DNA of 64,000 bases from contig NW_025920105.1 in NCBI RefSeq assembly GCF_902686445.1, positions 3,820,979 through 3,884,978 of the forward strand, given 5' to 3'. The translations under genes and the position numbers were made by a program. Below the pieces are notes generated by a model that saw only the letters and a program-made list of their open reading frames with translations, searched no databases and had not been told where the DNA came from. Below, piece by piece: positions 1 through 13,489 of the stretch. Source of the stretch: Sciurus carolinensis (taxonomy: Eukaryota > Chordata > Mammalia > Rodentia > Sciuridae). Each line of letters opens with the position of its first letter. Position 1 is the stretch's first letter.

Positions 1-1830
<1,830 letters not shown>

Positions 1831-2239
1831 AATTGTTTGAAAAGCTAGATGTTTATCCTGTTATAAACATTATACAATATATACATGTACCAAAACTTTA
1901 TTGCATAAATATGTATAGTTTTTGTTTTATATATTAAGTTTAATTTGAGAAACAACAAAATATTTAAATGAGATTTTTGTTGCTATTTGATATTTTAATA
2001 ACATTCATAAATACCATAAAATATTTGAACTCAAATTCACTAGTAAATATTTCCTTTATGTGGTCAACCTCACTGCCTTTCAAAATTTTCTCTAATCCCA
2101 CTATGGTCTTGGAATAGTTAGAGAAATTGTTACATTTTCATAAAACCAAGCTGCATCCTGGAACTATTGAATCAGTTTCTTCATTTTAGTAATCTCTTGA
2201 TTCATGGTTGTACAATTATATCTGACAATTCCCTGCACT
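1831..2239. other. AT-rich spacer, no recognised feature
   Basis: AT-rich sequence between two oppositely oriented L1 fragments. I see no reading frame, SINE or LTR signature. It may be old L1 3' UTR. Confidence 0.4.
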
Positions 2240-5200
2240 TTGATTCATTGTAAACAAATGGGGTACAACTTCTCACTTCTATGGTTGTACACAATGTAGA
2301 TTCACACAATTCTTGTATTAATACATATAGGTATACTGTATCATTCTACTATTCATTCACCCCCTTCTGCTCCATTTTCCTCTACACCATATAAAGTTCC
2401 TTCATTCTTCTTTCCCCCACCCTCCCTCCTTATTATGTATCCTCATTCACTTATCAGAGAAAACATTTGACTTGTGTTTTTTGATCTTGGCCTATTTCAC
2501 CTAGCATGATAATTTCCAACTTCATCCATTTACCAGAAAATGCCATAATTTTACTCTTCTTTATGTTAGAATAATATTACATTGTGTATATATACCACAG
2601 TTTCTTTTTCCATTCATCTATTAAAGGTCATGTTAGTTGGTTTCACAACCTAGCTATTGTGACTTGAACTTCTGTGAACATTGATGTGACTGCATCACTG
2701 TAGTATGCTGATTTTAAGTATTTTGGGTGTAAACCCAGGAGTGGAATAGCTGGGTCAAATGGAAGAACCATTCCAAGTTTTCTGAGGAATCTCCATATTG
2801 CTTGTCAGAGTGGCTGCACCAATTTGCAAATCTACCAGCAATGTATGAGTGTGTCTTCTTTGCCACATCAATGCCAACACTTATTATTGCTTGTGTTGTT
2901 AATATTAGTCATTCTAAATGGAGTTTGATGAACTCAGGGTCATTTTAATTTGTGTTTCTCTAAGTACTAGGAATGATGAGCACTTTTTCATGTATTTGTT
3001 GATCACCTGTATATCTTCTTCTGTGAAGTGTCTCCCCAGTTCCTTAGCCCGTGTATTGATTGGTTTCTTTGTATTTTTTGGTGTAAAGTTTTCTAAGATC
3101 TTTATAGACTTTGGAGATTAGTGCTCTGTCTGAAGTATGTGTGGAAAAGATTTTCTCCACTCTATAGCCTTTCTTTTAACATTATTTATTGTTTCCTTTG
3201 CTGAGAAAAAAACTTTTTAGTTTGAATAAATCCCATTTATTGATTCTTGCTTTTATTTCTTGCACTATGTGGGTCTTGCTGAGAAAATCCTGTCCTAAGT
3301 CACCGTGATGGAGATTTGGGTCAAATTTTCTTCTATTCGGTGAAGGGTATCAGGACTAGTTCCCAGATTCTTGGTCCTTTTTGAGTTGAGTTTTGCACAG
3401 GGTGAGAGATAGGGTTTAAATTTCATTTTACTGCATATGATTGCCAGTTTTGCCAGCACCATTTGTTTAATAGGCTATCTTTTCTCCATTGTAAGTTTTT
3501 GGTAACTTTGTCTAGTATGAGGTAACTGTACTTGTATGGGTATGTCTCTGTGTCTTCTGTCCTTTATCATTGGTCCTCCTATCTATTTTTTGCCAATACC
3601 ATGCTGTTTTTGTTACTCTTCCACTATTGTACAGTTTAAGGTCTGGTATTGTGATACCTCATGCATCACTCTTCCTATAAATGATTGCTTTTTGTATTCT
3701 GGGTCTTTTGTTCTTCCACATGAATTTTATGATTGTGTTCTCTATTTCTATGGTAATTGTCATTGGGATTTTAATTTGAATTGTGTTTAATATGTATAAC
3801 ACTTTTGGAAGTATGGCCATTTTGATAATATTAATTTTTACTATCCAAGGACATGGGAGATATTTCCATGTTCTAAGATCTTCTTCCATTTTTTTCTTTA
3901 ATGTCCATTTCATCGTAGAGGTCTTCCACCTCTTTGATTAGATTGATTCCCACATATTTTATTTTTTGAGACTATTGTGAACAGAGTTATTTCCTTTCTA
4001 GATATTACATTGCTTATGAATTAAAATGCTTTAGATTTATGAATGTTGATTTTCTATTCTGCTATTTTGGTGAATTCATTTATTAGATCTAGAAGTTTTC
4101 TGGTGTAGTTTTTTGGATCCTCTAAATATAGAATCATATCATTGACAATTAGTGATACTTTTAGTTCTTCTTTTCCTCTTTGAGTCCATTTAATTTCTTT
4201 GGTCTGTCTAATGCTCTGGCTAGTATTTCAAGGATGATATTGAATAGAAGTGGTGAAAGAGGATATCCCTGTTCTGTTCCAGTTTTGTAAGGGAAAGTTT
4301 CAGTTTTTCTCCATTAAAAATGATGTTGACTGTGGGCTTAGCATAAGTAGACTTTACAATGTTGAGATATGTTACTACTGTCCCTATGTTTCTTATTGCT
4401 TTGAGTATGACGGGGTGTTGTGCTTTGTCAAATACTTACTGTGCATCTATTGAAATAATTATATGTCTCTTTACATTTAGTCTATTGAAGTAATGAATTA
4501 CATTTATTGAATTCCAGATGTTTAACCATCCTTGCATCCCTGGGATGAACCCCACTTGATCATGGTGCACTATTTTCTTCATATGTTTTTGTATGCAATT
4601 TGCTAAAATTTTGTTAAGGATTTTTGCATCTATATTCATCAGAGATATCAGACTAAAATTTTCTTTGCTTGATGTGTCTTTGTCTTGTTTTGATGTCAGA
4701 GTGATACTGCTTCATAGAATGAGTTTGGAAGGGTTCCCTCCTTTTAAATTTCCTGGAATATTACAGGGAATATTGGCATGAGTTCTTGTTTTAAGGTCTT
4801 ATAGAACTCGACTGAGAATAAATCTGGTACTGGGCTATCCTGGTTCCTAGGGTTTTGATGACTTCTATTTCATTACTTGAAAGTGATCTGCTTAAATTAT
4901 GTATGTCCTCCAGGTTTAGTTTGGGAGGATCATAAGTCTCTAGAAATTTGTCAATATTTTCAATATTTTCTATTTTGTTGGAGTATAGATTTTCAAAGTA
5001 ACTTCTCATTATGTTATGTATTTCAATTGTGTCTGTCATGATATTTCCTTTTTCAACACCAATTTTTGTAATTTGAGTTTCTCTCTCCTTTGTTAGTGTG
5101 GTAAGAGGTTTATCTATTTTGTTTACTTTTTCAAAAAAACAACTTTTTGTTTTGTCAATTTTTGAATTGTTTCTTTTGTTTCTATTCCATTGACTTCAGC

Positions 5201-6775
5201 TCTGATTTTAATTATTACCTGTATTCTACTACTTTTGATGTTGTTATGTTCTTCTTTTCCTAGTCTTTGAGATGTAAAGTTAGGTCATTTAGTTGTTGAC
5301 TTTTTATTATTTTCTTGGATGAGCTCCATGCAATAAATTTTCTTCTTAGTACTGTTTTCATGGTGTCCCAGAGGTTTTGATATGTTGTATGATCAATCTC
5401 ATTTACCTCTATGAATATTTTTAATTTTCTCCTTGATATTTCTTTTTACCCATGCCTCATTCAGTAGCATATTATTTAGTCTGTAGGTGTTGGAGTAGTT
5501 TCTGTTTTTATTTTGTCATTGATTTCTAATTTCATTCCATTATGATCTGAGAGAATGCAAAGTAGTATCTCTTTTTTTTTGCATTTGCTAAGGGCTGCTT
5601 TGTGGCATAACATATGGTCTGTTTTAGAGAATAATCCATATGCTGCTTCAAGAAAGTGTATTCACTTGTTGATGGATCAAATATTCTATACATGTCTGTT
5701 AAGTCTAAGTTATTGATAATTTTATTGAATTCTATGTTTTCTTTGTTTAGATTTAGTTTGGGAGATCTATCCAGTGTTGATATTGGTGAGTTAAAGTCAC
5801 CTAGAATTATTGTGTTGGTCTCTTTCATTCCTGAAATTAAGAAGAATTTGTTTGATGTACATGGGTGCACTGTTGTTTGGGGCATAAATATTTCTTATAA
5901 TTATGTCTTCCTGATTTATGGTTCCTTTAAAGAGTATGAAATTTCCTTTATTATCCCTTCTGAATAACTAAGACTTGAAGTCCATTTATTTGATATAAGA
6001 ATGAAACCCCCAATTTTTTACTGAGTCCCTGTGTGTGTTAGGTTTTTTCCCATCCTTTTACCTTCAATCTCCAGATGTCATTTTCTATGAGATGAGACTC
6101 ATGAAGGCAGCATATTGTTGGGTCTTTTTTTTTTTAATCCAATCTGTCAACCTATCTCTTTTGATTGATGACTTTAGGTCATTAACATTCAGGGTTATTA
6201 TTGATATATGATTTGTAGTTCCAGTCATTTGCATAATTTTTGGTTTTTAACTTGAGTTGGTATCTCCTTTGATTGGTTTTTACTTTAAGGTAATTCCTAA
6301 CTTTGCTGACGTAATTGCTGTTTTCCATTTCCTCCACAGGAAATATTTTGCTGAGAATATTCTGTAGCACAGTCTTTCTATTTGTAAATTATTTTAACTT
6401 TTGTTTATCATGGAAGGATTTTTTTCATCTTCAAATCTGAAGGTTACTTTTGCTGGGTATAGGATTCTTTGTTGGCAACTATGTTCTTTCACACCTTGAA
6501 ATATGTTGTTCCAGGCCCTTCTAACTCTTAGAGTCCAGGCTGGGAAATCTGCTGATATCCATATTGGTTTCCCCCTGTATGAAGTCTGATGCTTTTCTAT
6601 TGTACCCTTCAAAATTCTTTCTTAACTTTTTATACCACGCATATTCATTATAATGTGTCTTTGTGTGGATCTCTTGTAATTTTGTGCATCTGGTGTTCTA
6701 TAACTCTCTTCCATTTGATTTTCCATTTCATTCTTCAGGTTTGGGGAACTTTTTATTTTGATAATTTATGGTGAT
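2240..6775 (-). mobile_element. LINE-1, minus strand, old and decayed
   Basis: Colinear with the younger minus-strand L1 at 46072-52563. The 3' UTR starts near 2240, ORF2 is spread over about 2450-6170, and the C-terminal part of ORF1 lies around 6394-6770. Short surviving frames include the ORF2 endonuclease region near 5532-5885 (GDFNSPISTLD), the RT region near 3659-3913, 4436-4639 and 4791-5039, and ORF1 at 6394-6612 (YRGKPIWISADF, RRAWNNIFQ). All are interrupted by many stops and indels. The 5' end is truncated inside ORF1, as is usual for L1. Confidence 0.88.
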
Positions 6776-6945
6776 TTGAGTTTATTGAATATCCTTTTTC
6801 AAGTATAATGATAACTATATATATTCTTACACATATAAATGTTAGATCTTGCTTTATAACTGAGTTTTAAATTTCTTCACCATACACTGAATATTTATTA
6901 ATAGATTAAAATATTTTATTTTCACTACTGTATTTTCTTTTTACA

Positions 6946-7872
6946 TTTTTAAATTTATTTTTATTGTAAACAAATGGGATACATCTTGTTTTTCTGTTTG
7001 TACATGAAGTAGAAGCATACCATTTGTGTAAACATACATTTACCTAGTGTAATAAATTTTGATTCATGCTGTTATTTTTTTCCTTTCCCCCACCCCTCTT
7101 TTTCCACTATACTGTCCCTTGTTCCTCCATTCTTGCCCCGCTCCCACCCCCGATTATGTGTCATCATCCGCTTATCAGCAAGATCATTTGTCCTTTTTTT
7201 ATGAGATTGACTTATCTCACAGCATGATATTCTCCAATTTCATCCATTTGCCTGCAAATGCAAATATTTTATTATTTTTTATGGCTGAGTAATATTCCAT
7301 TGTATATGTATATGACAGTTTCTTTATCCATTCAACAATGGAAGGACATCTAGGTTGGTTCCACAGTCTGGCTATTGTGAATTGAGCAGCTATAAACATT
7401 AATGTGGCTGTATCTCTGTAGTAAACTGATTTTAAGTCCTTTGGGTATAGGCCAAGGAGTGGGATCGCTGGGTCAAATGATGGTTCCATTTCAAAATTTC
7501 TAAGGAATCTGCACACTGCTTTCCAGAGTGACTGCACTAATGTGCAGTCCCACCAGCAGCAATGTATGAGTGTACCTTTTCCCCCAAATCCTCGCCAACA
7601 CCTATTGTTGCTTGCATTCTTGATAATTGCCATTCTAATTGGGGTGAGATGGAATCTTAGGGTGGTTTTGATTTGCATTTCTCTTATTACTGAAGATGCT
7701 GAACATTTTTTCATATATGTGTTGATTGCTTGTAGATCTTCTTCTGTGAAGTGTCTGTTCATTTCCTTAGCCCTTTTGTTGATTAGGTTATTTGTATTCT
7801 TGGTGTAGAGTTTTTTGAGTTCTTTATAGATTCTGGAAATTAGTGCTCTATCTGAAGTATGAGTCACAAAGA
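6946..7872 (-). mobile_element. LINE-1 3' fragment, minus strand, cut by assembly gap
   Basis: Begins with L1 3' UTR ('ttgtaaacaaatgggatac' on plus) and continues into an open 216-residue ORF2 C-terminus (7217-7867). That frame contains the Cys-rich end of ORF2 (HCCWWDCTLVQSLWKAV) and the conserved YSAIKNNKI tail. It is better preserved than the L1 immediately to its left. It stops at the N run, so its 5' extent is unknown. Confidence 0.88.
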
Positions 7873-7972
7873 NNNNNNNNNNNNNNNNNNNNNNNNNNNN
7901 NNNNNNNNNNNNNNNNNNNNNNNNNNNNNNNNNNNNNNNNNNNNNNNNNNNNNNNNNNNNNNNNNNNNNNNN
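7873..7972. other. Assembly gap of exactly 100 N
   Basis: One hundred consecutive N. The round number suggests a placeholder of unknown true size. L1 lies on the left and retroviral gag on the right, and both are cut by it, so the join should not be taken as contiguous. Confidence 0.99.
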
Positions 7973-9050
7973 CTCCTAAAAGCTTCCTGCAATCTTTTTA
8001 GAAAGGCAGCTGGGCTTTCTTCAGGTCTACACTCTATATGATAAACCTTACTCAAATTTGTGGGCCGACGTGCAGCCAACTTGAGACCCACCAACAGAGT
8101 CCAGCAATACACCAGGAGGCTCTCCTTACCTTCCACTGTATTATAATCCCAGTTGGGGTGGGTCAAGGGGAAAGCTGCATCGATGAGAATCTGATTGGTA
8201 CTTGTCTCTCCAGTAGGTCCTAGGACTAGCTTCCAGGCCTCCATTTGGATGCAGTCCCTTTCTTCTGTGGTGAAGAGAACCTGTAAGAGTTGCTGAAAAT
8301 CATCCCAGGTGAACTGGTGGGTGAAAAGGACAGTTTCAAAAAGCTTAATCAGCTGTTTGAGGTCTTCAGAAAATGGCACATTTTGAGCCTTCCAATTATA
8401 AAGATCACTAGTGGCAAAGGGCCAATAGTGGTATATTTGGTTACTATTTTGGTTGAGTGGTCCTACTGCCCAGAAAGGGAGGATTGTTGACCCTGTCTTG
8501 GGAGTTTCTCCCCTATGACTGCGGGTCCTGAGGGCTGGCCCCCCTCTGGTATTTTTAGTGGAACTGTGGGAGAGGATTTTAGGGGGGTTAAGGAGGCTGC
8601 TGGTGGCTCTTCCCATCTAGGAGCATAAGGGGGAAGGGCAAAGATGTCTTCCTCTGGAGTGCCTCCTTGGAAAACTTTAGGCTTAGGAGCAGAAGGGGTT
8701 CTGGCAGAGGGGTCTGTCTTGGTGACTGCCAGGACCCTAACCTGTTGAGGTAAGAATGGTTTAAGCCAGGGAGGAGGGTTTTCAATGAGGTTCCGCCAAA
8801 CCACAATGTAAGGCACTTTGTTTGGGTGACCTGTGTGAAGCTTGACAATGATGTCTTCAGTGTTCTTGATGATGATCAGGTCAAAGGTGCCTTCTGGAGG
8901 TCACCCAACATTAAGAGTTGGCCATTCTGTCCTGCAAAAGGTAATGAGTTTAGACTTTTTAACCATAAGAGAAAGGTTATGTGCTCTGGTTTCCACATCT
9001 TTATAATGAGATATTATTAAGTCCAATGGAGAAGAGGTTGACTGTCCCAT
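7973..9050 (-). pseudogene. gag: Gammaretrovirus-like ERV gag, broken
   Basis: Gag structural polyprotein relic of an ERV1-class element. The frame opens with ATG at 9048-9050 encoding MGQS, the N-myristoylation start typical of gammaretroviral matrix. A proline-rich matrix/p12 part follows (about 8465-8816). The capsid part contains YWPFATSDLYNWK (near 8400) and the major homology region PEESPAAFLKRLQEAF just before the gap. Breaks seen: an in-frame TGA at 8901-8903 in matrix, and a frame change between about 8616 and 8465, near the p12/capsid boundary. Nucleocapsid, pol and env are absent because the sequence ends at the assembly gap. It cannot encode a functional Gag as it stands. Confidence 0.9.
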
Positions 9051-9516
9051 AATGTCCATCATGGTCACACACACAGATACTAATAACAAAGACAACAGAT
9101 GACACTTAGAACACAGGCAGCAAATTTGCCTCTCTTATATGTAATAATGAACAAAAACCAAAATGACAGCTTGGGGTCGCCACATGGGAATGACCAGCAG
9201 TATGACAGAAAAGACCAATGTTGAGGCTCATCGTCCTCATTTAAACAGATGTAAGGCCCTCCATCCTCACTCAAATAGATGTGAGGCCCTCTGTCCTCAC
9301 TCAAACAAATGTGAGGCTCTCCATCCTCACCTTTGGGGACTGGAATGTCTTCCAGTTTCCTGTGACTATGGTTGTCTAGCACGTAAACTCTATTTACCAT
9401 CACACAGATTAAAGATCACAGATGGGTGCCCAGGAAATGAAAGTAAAGGAATACACTTAAAACATTTACCAACTGCTTGAGAATCCTCTGGGCTAGGGTC
9501 CCTGGGGTCGAGGGGG
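9051..9516 (-). other. ERV 5' leader between PBS and gag
   Basis: Spans primer binding site to gag ATG, about 470 bp, which would hold the packaging region. It includes 30-bp tandem repeats (9221-9330). A reading frame (9080-9403) runs through most of it and ends in a hydrophobic segment. In gag frame a further short hydrophobic stretch (SLLLVSVCVT) precedes MGQ. This recalls the glycosylated-Gag leader of gammaretroviruses, but the two frames differ, so that reading is only suggestive. Confidence 0.6.
9221..9330 (-). repeat. 30-bp tandem repeat in ERV leader, about 3.7 copies
   Basis: Units start at 9221, 9251, 9281 and 9311 (the last partial), sharing the core 'aggccctccatcctcact' with few changes. 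Because 30 is a multiple of three, one minus frame reads a repeated 10-residue unit of the form PHICLSEDxG without a stop. Confidence 0.85.
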
Positions 9517-9534
9517 ATTCCAGATGAGTCCCCA
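9517..9534 (-). promoter_or_regulatory. ERV primer binding site, tRNA-Pro type
   Basis: Minus strand reads TGGGGACTCATCTGGAAT two bases after the LTR end. This matches the tRNA-Pro primer site of gammaretroviruses at 14 of 18 positions. All four differences are G-to-A or C-to-T changes, the pattern expected from CpG or deamination decay. Confidence 0.85.
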
Positions 9535-9536
9535 GA

Positions 9537-10079
9537 TGAAATGCCCAAGTTGATGAGTTCCCCAAAGACCACCAGGGAGACAGAGTCCAATGCAAGTGCA
9601 AAAGGACCATTTATTAGCAGACTCAAGTTTGGACCATCATCCAATGCATTAACTCAGCAGGCAGAGGAGGAGCAGCCCTGACCATTACAAGGGTTTCTTT
9701 TTTATAGGAAAACTCCACAATCAGGGAGTTGGGGACCATAGGCAGTCAGGGTCATTTCTTGGCATTTTGGGATTAAATAAGGGTATGTGGGGTGTACCTG
9801 TACTTGTTGGGGATAGGTCAGGGTGTGGGCATGATCTCAGAAAAGGAATTTTGAGCTTGTATGGATTTTTCTCCTGCACTATGATTGGGCTGGGAGTAGG
9901 CTGTTTTGTTCTTTGGGGAGATTGGGGGTCTGAGATGGAGGCTCTTCCCTAAGATGGAGTCAGATTGGTTCAATTGAATTCCTTCTCTGAGGCTTTTGAG
10001 CATTTGTGAGCCACATATGGCACCATCACCACTCAATCTCATGCACAATGGTAACCAGTGAGTGTGGACGCCATTTTCA
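9537..10079 (-). mobile_element. 5' LTR of the gammaretrovirus-like ERV
   Basis: A 543-bp LTR, minus orientation. Ends form an inverted repeat: it opens TGAAAATG (at 10079) and closes CATTTCA (at 9537). It contains a TATAAA box (9701-9706 on minus) and an AATAAA polyadenylation signal (9610-9615). The primer binding site follows two bases downstream. The partner LTR is not in the window, having been lost at or beyond the gap. The outer boundary is chosen from the inverted ends and could be off by some bases. Confidence 0.82.
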
Positions 10080-13000
10080 GTCCCTCTGATAAGGTCGGCA
10101 GAACTTTCTGGGTAGCATTTGTAATGGTCTACCATTACCTGCATTCTCCTGGCCAATGTGATAGGTCACCAGAAAAACACAACCCACTTGATTCCATTCA
10201 GGAGCTGAGACTAGTTTCCTTCCCTTCCTGATGTGCTGAGAACAGGTGGATACTCGTGGCACCTTGGGACCAGGAGCATCAGTGGGGGATAGAGAGCATC
10301 AGTATCTGGACACATCTGCAGCATGCTGGTCAGAAAATCAGTGAGAATAAAGAAGATTCCCTCATAAGTTGAGAGGAAAAGTCTCAGATGAGGCCTGAAG
10401 TTGAATGACCTTGCAAGAAGGAGAGGTGGACCAAGTCCAGTGTGGCACCTGGAATGATGGGCTCAATGGAGGTGAGATGAGATAAGAAACACTGGTCCAT
10501 GCTCTGGGGTGAACCCAATTCCTGACCACAGCTGTGCCTGATCTCTGGTCCCACCGCCACACACACATGGCTCCCTGTACTTGTCATTCCTTCCCTCTGC
10601 TTCACCCTGCACCATGTTCAACTTCCACCAGCCTTGTGGCAGTGTTCCTACATCTGCTGTGTGGCCTCACCTGTCTCACAGTCCAGCAGGAGGCCTTTGC
10701 TGCACTGCCTGCCCAACATGCTCTGCTGTCCCTGGTCCCCAGCACTGCCTCAACTCCATCCACATGCTCCCTCCCACACCTCACGATGCTGGCAATTTGA
10801 TGCTACAGATGGGTTGGGGCACAAAAGGGCTGGGAAAAGAACAGACCCCCAGGGGCAGAAGATAGGCAATTCCAAAGGTCTGAACCAACCTATGGAGCTT
10901 TGCTCTGAGCTATGTGCCATGGCTGTTCTTACCTCCTGACTGTCCTCCTGCTGCCTTGTGATGCTACTGCAGTTGTCCTGCCATGACTTTGGATTGAAAG
11001 AAACTTTGTGGGTTTCAGTTGCTCCTGCGCTTCTGGAATACTGTCCTTTTCCCTCCAGCTCCATTGTAAACTGTTCCATCCATGGGCAGCCCTGCATGTC
11101 CTCACTAACAACTGGGATGAAAATTTCATGCTGATGTGGTCTGCACATCCTTATTTGAAAGCCAGAGGAAAAATTTATCCTATTTGTACTGAAGGCTGAG
11201 GAAAGAGGGTCAATGCAGAGAGAGAAATTTGGTGTGTACCCTGGCCCAAAGTCTAGAACCATGTTGGAAATATCTGACATGTGGGTCCTGGTCACCAAAG
11301 AAGGTAAAAAAAAAAAAAAAAAAAACACTCAGACTAATCAGCTAAATCAGCAGGCTAAAAACTTTACTTTTGCATGTAGAAGGGTACATGGCAATCAAAA
11401 CTGAAAGCAAGCATACTGAGAAGGTCATCTGCTGGTCTCTTTATCACTGATGCAAGTAGTACTTGTCTGCTGCCCACTGGTCAGAGTGACCACACATTTT
11501 TGGTCATGAACACATACTGAGGAAGGGAAGGTTGAGGAAGTGCAGATGTAGGAAGGTATCTATTGTAGGAAAAGGGAAGTCAGGAAGTGAGGGGTTAATA
11601 TGGAGATATTTCTGGTCTGACAGAAAAGACTGAGACTTGTTCTTTCTCAATATTCAGGTCAGGAGGATGGTGGTTGAGGGTGCACTTTGGTAAACACCTG
11701 TCCTTATTATGGTAGAGGTTTGGTTTTGCTGATAGAAATCACAGCTGTCTTGAGAGGTCAAGGAAGAACTGTGTCACAGAGGTCCTGGGTGACCAAAGAA
11801 GCACCTGAGTCAGCCTTCACCTCACAATCAAGGGATCAAGTCCCTGAAGTTGATGCTGAGTGGGCAGGAGGTGAGTGGAAGTCAAAGGAGGAGATGAGAG
11901 TAGTAAGTCTTGGACTGGGTCATGGCTTGCTGCCCTTGGCAGAGGCTGGGTATTGTCCCATGGCTGCCCACTCCTGCATGGTGCACTTCAAGGCCTGGGT
12001 CTTCTCTCAGTCCACCTCAACACAGTTGTCCTCTTCAGAGGCAACAAATTACCTGGATGTCTAAGGAGAAAGTGACTGAGTCACTAACTAGTTATGGAGG
12101 GGAGAAACAAGGCAGTCTCAGCTGAAAGGGACAGGAGGTAGCCTAACTCCCTCAGGAGCCCTCTTCTGAGCATGAGATTCAGCCTGACCTCCAGCACACT
12201 GTCCCAATCTTTGAGGTGACAGGTCCTTTGTGTCACCTGAGGTTTCTGCTATGGCAACCCAGGCTATTTCCTGGGTGTTTGTATGAACCGTACCCCCATG
12301 TATACCCCTATCATCCACCGGGAGGAAGTTCAGGGTGTAGGAACTGTCTGTACTCCCCAGATGTGGAAATGAGCCCAAGCCTGTCTCTCCACCACTCATC
12401 CCTCAGGGAGGAGACAATGAGTGTGGGCCACAGGTTTTATGTGGGTCCCTTGGAGAATCCTCAACTCTGCAAGACACAGCTCCATCCTCCAGTTGAGACT
12501 AGTTGGACTCTTCTCTAGGCCCTTGTATCTGAAAACCTGCCCCACAGTGAGTGCTTCTCAGACCAAGATGCAGAAGTCTTGTGCTCCAACTGTTCCTGAC
12601 TCCATAACCCTGAGCTAGTTGGGCTTCTGCAGTCATGTCGGGCTGTGCAGAGAGGCACCCTGTGCCCCGAGGGGTTCGCCAGCTAAAGCAGGGTCAAGTT
12701 TCCATGGCTGAGTTGCAGGGAGTGAGGTGGAAAGCTGATTTCCCCAAAGCCATTTCCCCCCAGGCACTTTGTGGAGGGCACTCTGGGAGCTTAGCTGAAA
12801 ATCCAGGGCTACACAATCAACACTAACATGGCTCTTCTCAGGGACTGGGCTGCTGGTGCCACAGAAAGGAGGGTTAGGGTTAGGGTTAATGTTAGGCTGC
12901 TGTCCCTGGGTTCTGCTATCACAAGAAAAAATACAGTCAGCGAACACAGTGGTACAAGCACTGCCCATTCACAAAGCTCCCAGTGTGACTCTGTAGGAGC

Positions 13001-13489
13001 AGTGTCTACAGTTTAAAACATGGAAAGCTTGGTTCAGAGAGGTGTAGTGAACTACCCATGGTGACACAGGTATGTAACTGAGGTCTCACATCTGCTTCTT
13101 GCCTGCTGCCTTAAAGGCAGAAAGGCAGCAGGTTGCCTGTGGGCATTGTCTCTAGGGTTTGTATGGCAGTTCTAAATCAGGTCTATAGACAGTCCTACCT
13201 GTGGCTGGAGTGGGTGGTCACACTGGAGCAGCCTGGACTCTTCTAATGACCCCCTAATATTCTCCTGCAGTCCCATGGAATGATACAGGTGGAGCCCATA
13301 TTCTGTGACCAGGCGCTGGGTAGCTGTGCCCTTTAAGCCAGAATTTTAGGACATGCCCTGCTTGTGTTCACCACATACAGTGGACTGCACCCTGTGCCTC
13401 CCTGCTTCCAACACCACCCTGTGAAGGCAGTGATTCTGCCACCTGCACCACAGTCAGGAGTCTTTGAGACTTCCTTGGGAAGAATGCCT
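10080..13489. other. Single-copy-looking DNA, no gene recognised
   Basis: GC-moderate sequence with only short overlapping frames on both strands. The longest (192 residues, 10750-11328, minus) begins in a poly(A/T) tract and resembles no family I know. A 20-base A run lies at 11306-11325. I see no LTR, L1 or clear SINE and no counterpart elsewhere in the window. It adjoins the start of duplication copy A. Confidence 0.5.
12869..12888 (+). repeat. Short interstitial telomere-like repeat
   Basis: Three consecutive GGGTTA/GGGTTAG units. Too short to imply a telomere fusion by itself. A chance or repair-inserted origin is equally possible. Confidence 0.7.

Noticed and set aside
10750..11328. 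192-residue minus frame
   Set aside because: It starts in a poly(A/T) run, has no recognisable domain and overlaps several other open frames. It is likely chance.
12869..12888. Ancestral telomere fusion
   Set aside because: Only about three TTAGGG units, with no inverted partner.
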